From the NCBI GenBank assembly GCA_041628225.1, contig JBFKPQ010000004.1:1-42931 (forward strand): a DNA stretch of 42,931 nucleotides. Direction: 5' to 3'. How positions within the stretch are numbered: the first letter of the stretch is position 1; each line of letters begins with the position of its first letter. The notes under the pieces were generated by a model that was not told where the DNA came from, searched no databases, and saw only the letters and a list, made by a program, of their open reading frames with translations. A program made the translations under genes and the position numbers. This stretch comes from JBFKPQ01 sp041628225 (GTDB lineage: Bacteria > Actinomycetota > Acidimicrobiia > Spongiisociales > JAENVV01). Below, in pieces: positions 40,335-42,931 of this stretch.

Positions 40335-41284
40335 CACTCCACCGCCCCGAGCACGAGGGCCAGCAGTGCCATCCGCATGACGACGCCGTAGAACGCCTCG
40401 TCCCAATACCGGGCATGGCGTGTGTCGTCGACCTCGAGAGGCAGTTCGTCCATGCGGGGCAACGAGTGGAGCACGATGGCGTCGCGCTTGGCCTTGTGGA
40501 GCACCTCGCGGGTCACCCGGTAGTTGTCGGGCGTCGTGCCCACCGTCTCACCACGTTCGTCGCGCGACATCGTGTAGTCGGCTTGCACGACCGGCTCCAT
40601 GTAGATGACGTCGGCCTCGGCGATGACGTCCATGACGTGGTCGGCGACTCGGAAGCGGGTGTCTTTGGCCACGAGCTCCGCCCGGAACTCGTCGGTCATG
40701 CCCATCGATTCGGGTGCCACGTAGATGACCTCGGCGTCGAACTGACTGAGGGCGTAGCCGAGCGAGTGCATGGTGCGCATCCGCAGGTCGCCCACCGCCA
40801 GCCAGGTGGTGCCGTCGAGCGTGCCGCGCTCGCGGAGCACCGTGAAGAAGTCGGTGAGGATCTGCGTCGGATGCTCCCCCCAGCCGTCCCCGCCGTTGAT
40901 GATGGGAATCGACGCCCACTTCGCCACCTCGTGGGGCGCTCCCTGCTCGAAGTGGCGCATGACCGCCACATCGCCGTAGTACTCGAGCATGCGGGCGGTG
41001 TCTTTCAACGACTCCTGGTAGAAGTCCCCGGCCCGGGTCATCTTGGCGTCGGAGAAGCCGGTCACCCGGCCCCCGAGCCGCAGCATGGCGGATTCGTGGG
41101 CCAGCCGGGTCCGGGTCGAAGGCTGGTAGAACGCCGTGACCAGGATCTTCTCGGCCAGCAGTTCGATCGTCCGGCGGCGGCGAGCCACCGGTTCGAACTC
41201 GGCCGCCACATCGAACACGTGGAAGAACTCCGACCGTTCAAAGTCCTTGAGAGACAGGATGTCTCGGCCAACGAAGCTGCGCAT
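40334..41284 (-). CDS. ATCase-like carbamoyltransferase, substrate probably not aspartate
   Basis: Transcarbamylase of 316 aa, clearly related to aspartate carbamoyltransferase: QPSTRTRLAHESAMLRLGG (STRTR 56-60), VMRHFEQG, GDGWGEHPTQILTDFFT (138-141 HPTQ), VGDLRMRTMHSLGYAL and HSLPRMDELPLEV (273-285). But the aspartate-contacting positions differ. The E. coli loop S80/K84 is replaced (TRAGDFYQES), and R229/Q231 of YMTRVQ become YMEPVV. Hence I avoid the name pyrB. The gene sits in a catabolic cluster with no pyrimidine genes nearby. ATG 41284 has GGAG 9 bases upstream. Confidence 0.8.
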   Translation of the reverse strand: MRSFVGRDILSLKDFERSEFFHVFDVAAEFEPVARRRRTIELLAEKILVTAFYQPSTRTRLAHESAMLRLGGRVTGFSDAKMTRAGDFYQESLKDTARMLEYYGDVAVMRHFEQGAPHEVAKWASIPIINGGDGWGEHPTQILTDFFTVLRERGTLDGTTWLAVGDLRMRTMHSLGYALSQFDAEVIYVAPESMGMTDEFRAELVAKDTRFRVADHVMDVIAEADVIYMEPVVQADYTMSRDERGETVGTTPDNYRVTREVLHKAKRDAIVLHSLPRMDELPLEVDDTRHARYWDEAFYGVVMRMALLALVLGAVE

Positions 41285-41361
41285 GTCGTACTCCTACGTC
41301 GTCGTGCGGCGAACTCCGCGGGCAGTGGTCAGCGGTCCGCCGGTCGACCTCCAGCAGATCA

Positions 41362-41399
41362 AATGGGTTCGGCAGCAACCAGCGGCCGAACGGCCCATT
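41362..41399 (-). repeat. Bulged inverted repeat between deaminase and transcarbamylase genes
   Basis: Arms AATGGG-TTCGGC and GCCGAA-CGG-CCCATT pair over 12 bases with a 3-base bulge and an 11-base loop, in the 126-base gap. Read on the minus strand it is followed by TTTGATC, so it could be a weak terminator or a processing/attenuation hairpin that adjusts downstream expression. The rest of the gap shows no gene. Confidence 0.55.
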
Positions 41400-41410
41400 C
41401 GAGTGGGACG

Positions 41411-42775
41411 TCACGAGATCAAGCTACGCGCCAGAGCTCGGTGCGTGGCGGCGTGGCGTTCCTCGTCGATATGGACGAGGCGTCCGTCGGCGACGACGCG
41501 CCGACCGCCGACGACCACATGCACCGCTCGCTGGGGAGCACAGAGGAGAAGCGCCGCGACGGGATCGGCGGCGCCGGCATGCTCGAGGCCGGAGATGTCG
41601 AACACGCCGACGTCGGCCGCCTTGCCGACTTCGATGGAGCCCACGTCGACGCGACCCAGAACGGCCGCACCACCGCGGGTGGCGAGTCGCAGCGCGGTGC
41701 GCGCCTCGAGCTGGGGTCCGCCGTCGCCCAACCCGGGTGCGGTGGCAAGACGCGCCAGCAGCATCGCCTGACGGGCTTCGGCGAGCAGGTGCGAGCCGTC
41801 GTTGGAGGCCGACCCGTCGACGCCCAGCCCCACAGGCACCCCATGGTCCAAGTAGGCGCGCAACGGTGCGATCCCCGACGCCAGGCGCATGTTGGAGGTC
41901 GGGCAATGCGCCACACCCGTCCCCGCGTGGGCCATCCTTCCGATCTCGGCGGCGACGACGTGCACGGCGTGCGCCCACCACACATCGTCGCCCACCCATC
42001 CCACCGACTCGGCGAACGCCACCGGTGGCCGACCGAACGTGGATCGGCAGTAGTCGTCCTCATCCGCGGTCTCGGCGAGATGTGTGTGCAGACGCACGCC
42101 ACGATCCCGAGCCAGTTCGGCGGCGGCGGCCATGAGTTGCGGGGACACGGAGAACGGTGAGCACGGAGCAACGACCACCTGCCGCATCGAGCCCCGCTCC
42201 GGATCATGGAACGCGTCGATCACCCGCTCGGTGTCGGCGAGGATGGCTTCCTCGTCCTCGACCACGGAGTCGGGCGGGAGTCCGCCGGCCGACTCGCCAA
42301 CCGACATCGAACCGCGTGAGCCATGGAAACGCAGACCGACCCGGGCGGCGGCCTCGAACTGGTCGTCGAGTCGCGAGCCGTTGGGCCACAGGTACTGGTG
42401 GTCGAACGCGGTCGTGCAACCCGACAGCGCCAGCTCGGCCAGGCCGGTGATGGTGGCGGTGGAGACGTGTTCGGGAGTGAGTCGAGACCAGATCGGATAG
42501 AGGGTGCGGAGCCAGTCGAACAGGCCGGCGTCCTGGGCGCCGGGCACGGCCCGCGTCAGCGTCTGATACAGATGGTGGTGCGTGTTGACGAGCCCCGGCA
42601 CGACGACGGCACCGGTGGCGTCGATGACGTCGTCGGCCGTGCCGGGCAGGTCGGTGGTGGCCCCGACCTGGGTGATCCACCCGTCTTCCGCGTACACACC
42701 ACCGTCGACGATCTCCGTCCCGGCGTCGTCCATCGTCGCCACCACGGCGGCATTGCGGACGAGGAGGGTGCTCAC
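41411..42775 (-). CDS. 8-oxoguanine deaminase-type amidohydrolase
   Basis: Metal-dependent deaminase of the amidohydrolase superfamily, 454 aa. It begins STLLVRNAAVVATMDD; the metal site is GLVNTHHHLYQTLTRAVPGAQDAG (His 66-68), then VVVAPCSPFSVSP, HTHLAETADE and GVAHCPTSNMRLASGIAPLR, and PVGLGVDGSASNDGSHLL with the catalytic Asp. The WLRTLYPIWSRLTPE and FHGSRGSMSVGESAGGLPPD blocks are those of bacterial 8-oxoguanine deaminases, more than of SsnA or guanine deaminase. GTG 42775 overlaps the stop of the upstream gene (GTGA). Role: turning 8-oxoguanine to uric acid, within purine breakdown. Confidence 0.88.
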   Translation of the reverse strand: MSTLLVRNAAVVATMDDAGTEIVDGGVYAEDGWITQVGATTDLPGTADDVIDATGAVVVPGLVNTHHHLYQTLTRAVPGAQDAGLFDWLRTLYPIWSRLTPEHVSTATITGLAELALSGCTTAFDHQYLWPNGSRLDDQFEAAARVGLRFHGSRGSMSVGESAGGLPPDSVVEDEEAILADTERVIDAFHDPERGSMRQVVVAPCSPFSVSPQLMAAAAELARDRGVRLHTHLAETADEDDYCRSTFGRPPVAFAESVGWVGDDVWWAHAVHVVAAEIGRMAHAGTGVAHCPTSNMRLASGIAPLRAYLDHGVPVGLGVDGSASNDGSHLLAEARQAMLLARLATAPGLGDGGPQLEARTALRLATRGGAAVLGRVDVGSIEVGKAADVGVFDISGLEHAGAADPVAALLLCAPQRAVHVVVGGRRVVADGRLVHIDEERHAATHRALARSLIS

Positions 42776-42931
42776 CGGTGGGCCCGCAGCGTGGCCAGCA
42801 CGTGGTCGGGGGTGAGGGGGAACCGATCGAACCACACACCGGTGGCGTCGTGGAGGGCGGCGGTCACCGCCGCCGCGTACGGGATGAACGGCATCTCGGC
42901 CATGCCGCGCGCTCCGAACGGACCGAGCGGG
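42772..42931 (-). CDS. Xanthine dehydrogenase-type molybdenum subunit, C-terminus (partial)
   Basis: The last 52 codons of a gene that continues past the right edge. The sequence GPFGARGMAEMPFIPYAAA followed by LHDATGVWFDRFPLTPDHV and LATLRAHR is the C-terminal segment of molybdenum hydroxylases (normally GAKGxGE..PxxP). The catalytic Glu is retained (RGMAE), though the usual Gly before it is Ala. Most likely the xdhA-like/xdhB large subunit of a purine hydroxylase, in line with the deaminase that follows. Subunit arrangement cannot be seen. Confidence 0.82.
   Translation of the reverse strand, partial: PLGPFGARGMAEMPFIPYAAAVTAALHDATGVWFDRFPLTPDHVLATLRAHR

Noticed and set aside
40334..41284. 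Plain annotation as pyrB (pyrimidine biosynthesis)
   Set aside because: Aspartate-contacting residues are replaced and no pyrimidine genes are nearby; a catabolic neighbour set is present.

Overview
The window is gene-dense, GC-rich DNA from a free-living actinobacterium. It most resembles the class Acidimicrobiia (Ilumatobacter/Microthrix-like). That placement is an inference from KorAB, Ni-superoxide dismutase, Thr/Pro-rich lipoproteins, a mycothiol-amidase-like deacetylase and many GTG starts; no rRNA or marker phylogeny is available. I see no tRNA, rRNA, CRISPR array, insertion sequence or phage gene, and no gene-free stretch longer than about 150 bases.

Layout. 1-5.4 kb (+): methionyl-tRNA synthetase, a small membrane protein, and two ABC-2 ATPase/permease pairs joined by 4-base overlaps. 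5.4-7.1 kb: Ni-superoxide dismutase (-) divergent from its maturation protease (+), an unknown 169-aa protein (-) and a 53-aa Cys-rich protein (+). 7.1-12.9 kb (+): double-ACT protein, DUF3048 lipoprotein, amidase, and the two-subunit 2-oxoacid:ferredoxin oxidoreductase korAB. 12.9-16.2 kb (-): Nudix hydrolase, AlkD-like repair protein, lipoprotein, ABC-F ATPase. 16.3-22.7 kb (-): an alpha-glucan locus in transcription order: secreted GH57 lipoprotein, sugar-binding lipoprotein, two sugar permeases. 22.8-25.5 kb: methyltransferase, PIG-L deacetylase and DUF2087 regulator (-), SRPBCC protein (+). 25.6-32.7 kb (-): the complete F-type ATP synthase operon atpZ-I-B-E-F-H-A-G-D-C. 32.8-34.6 kb (-): a small membrane protein and a DUF2339 membrane protein. 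34.7-37.8 kb: PadR-type regulator (-) divergent from modABC (+). 37.8-42.9 kb (-): flavodoxin, then (in transcription order from the right edge) xanthine-dehydrogenase-type molybdenum subunit (C-terminus only), 8-oxoguanine-deaminase-type amidohydrolase, ATCase-like transcarbamylase, knotted (YgeW-type) transcarbamylase and carbamate kinase.

The most interesting system is at the right end: a purine-catabolic cluster carrying two different transcarbamylases plus carbamate kinase. It looks built to turn a ureido intermediate of purine breakdown into carbamoyl phosphate and then ATP. The ATCase-like member has lost the residues that bind aspartate in true ATCase, so its substrate is probably something else. 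The molybdate transporter about 5 kb away could feed the molybdenum enzyme.

Other points: a perfect CRP/GlxR-type palindrome in front of the ATP synthase operon; a Ni-SOD whose nickel hook has Phe in place of the usual Pro; a PadR regulator without a canonical start codon, with a palindrome over its -10; and a recurrent TANNNT element 7-12 bases before start codons lacking a Shine-Dalgarno, which suggests widespread leaderless transcription.
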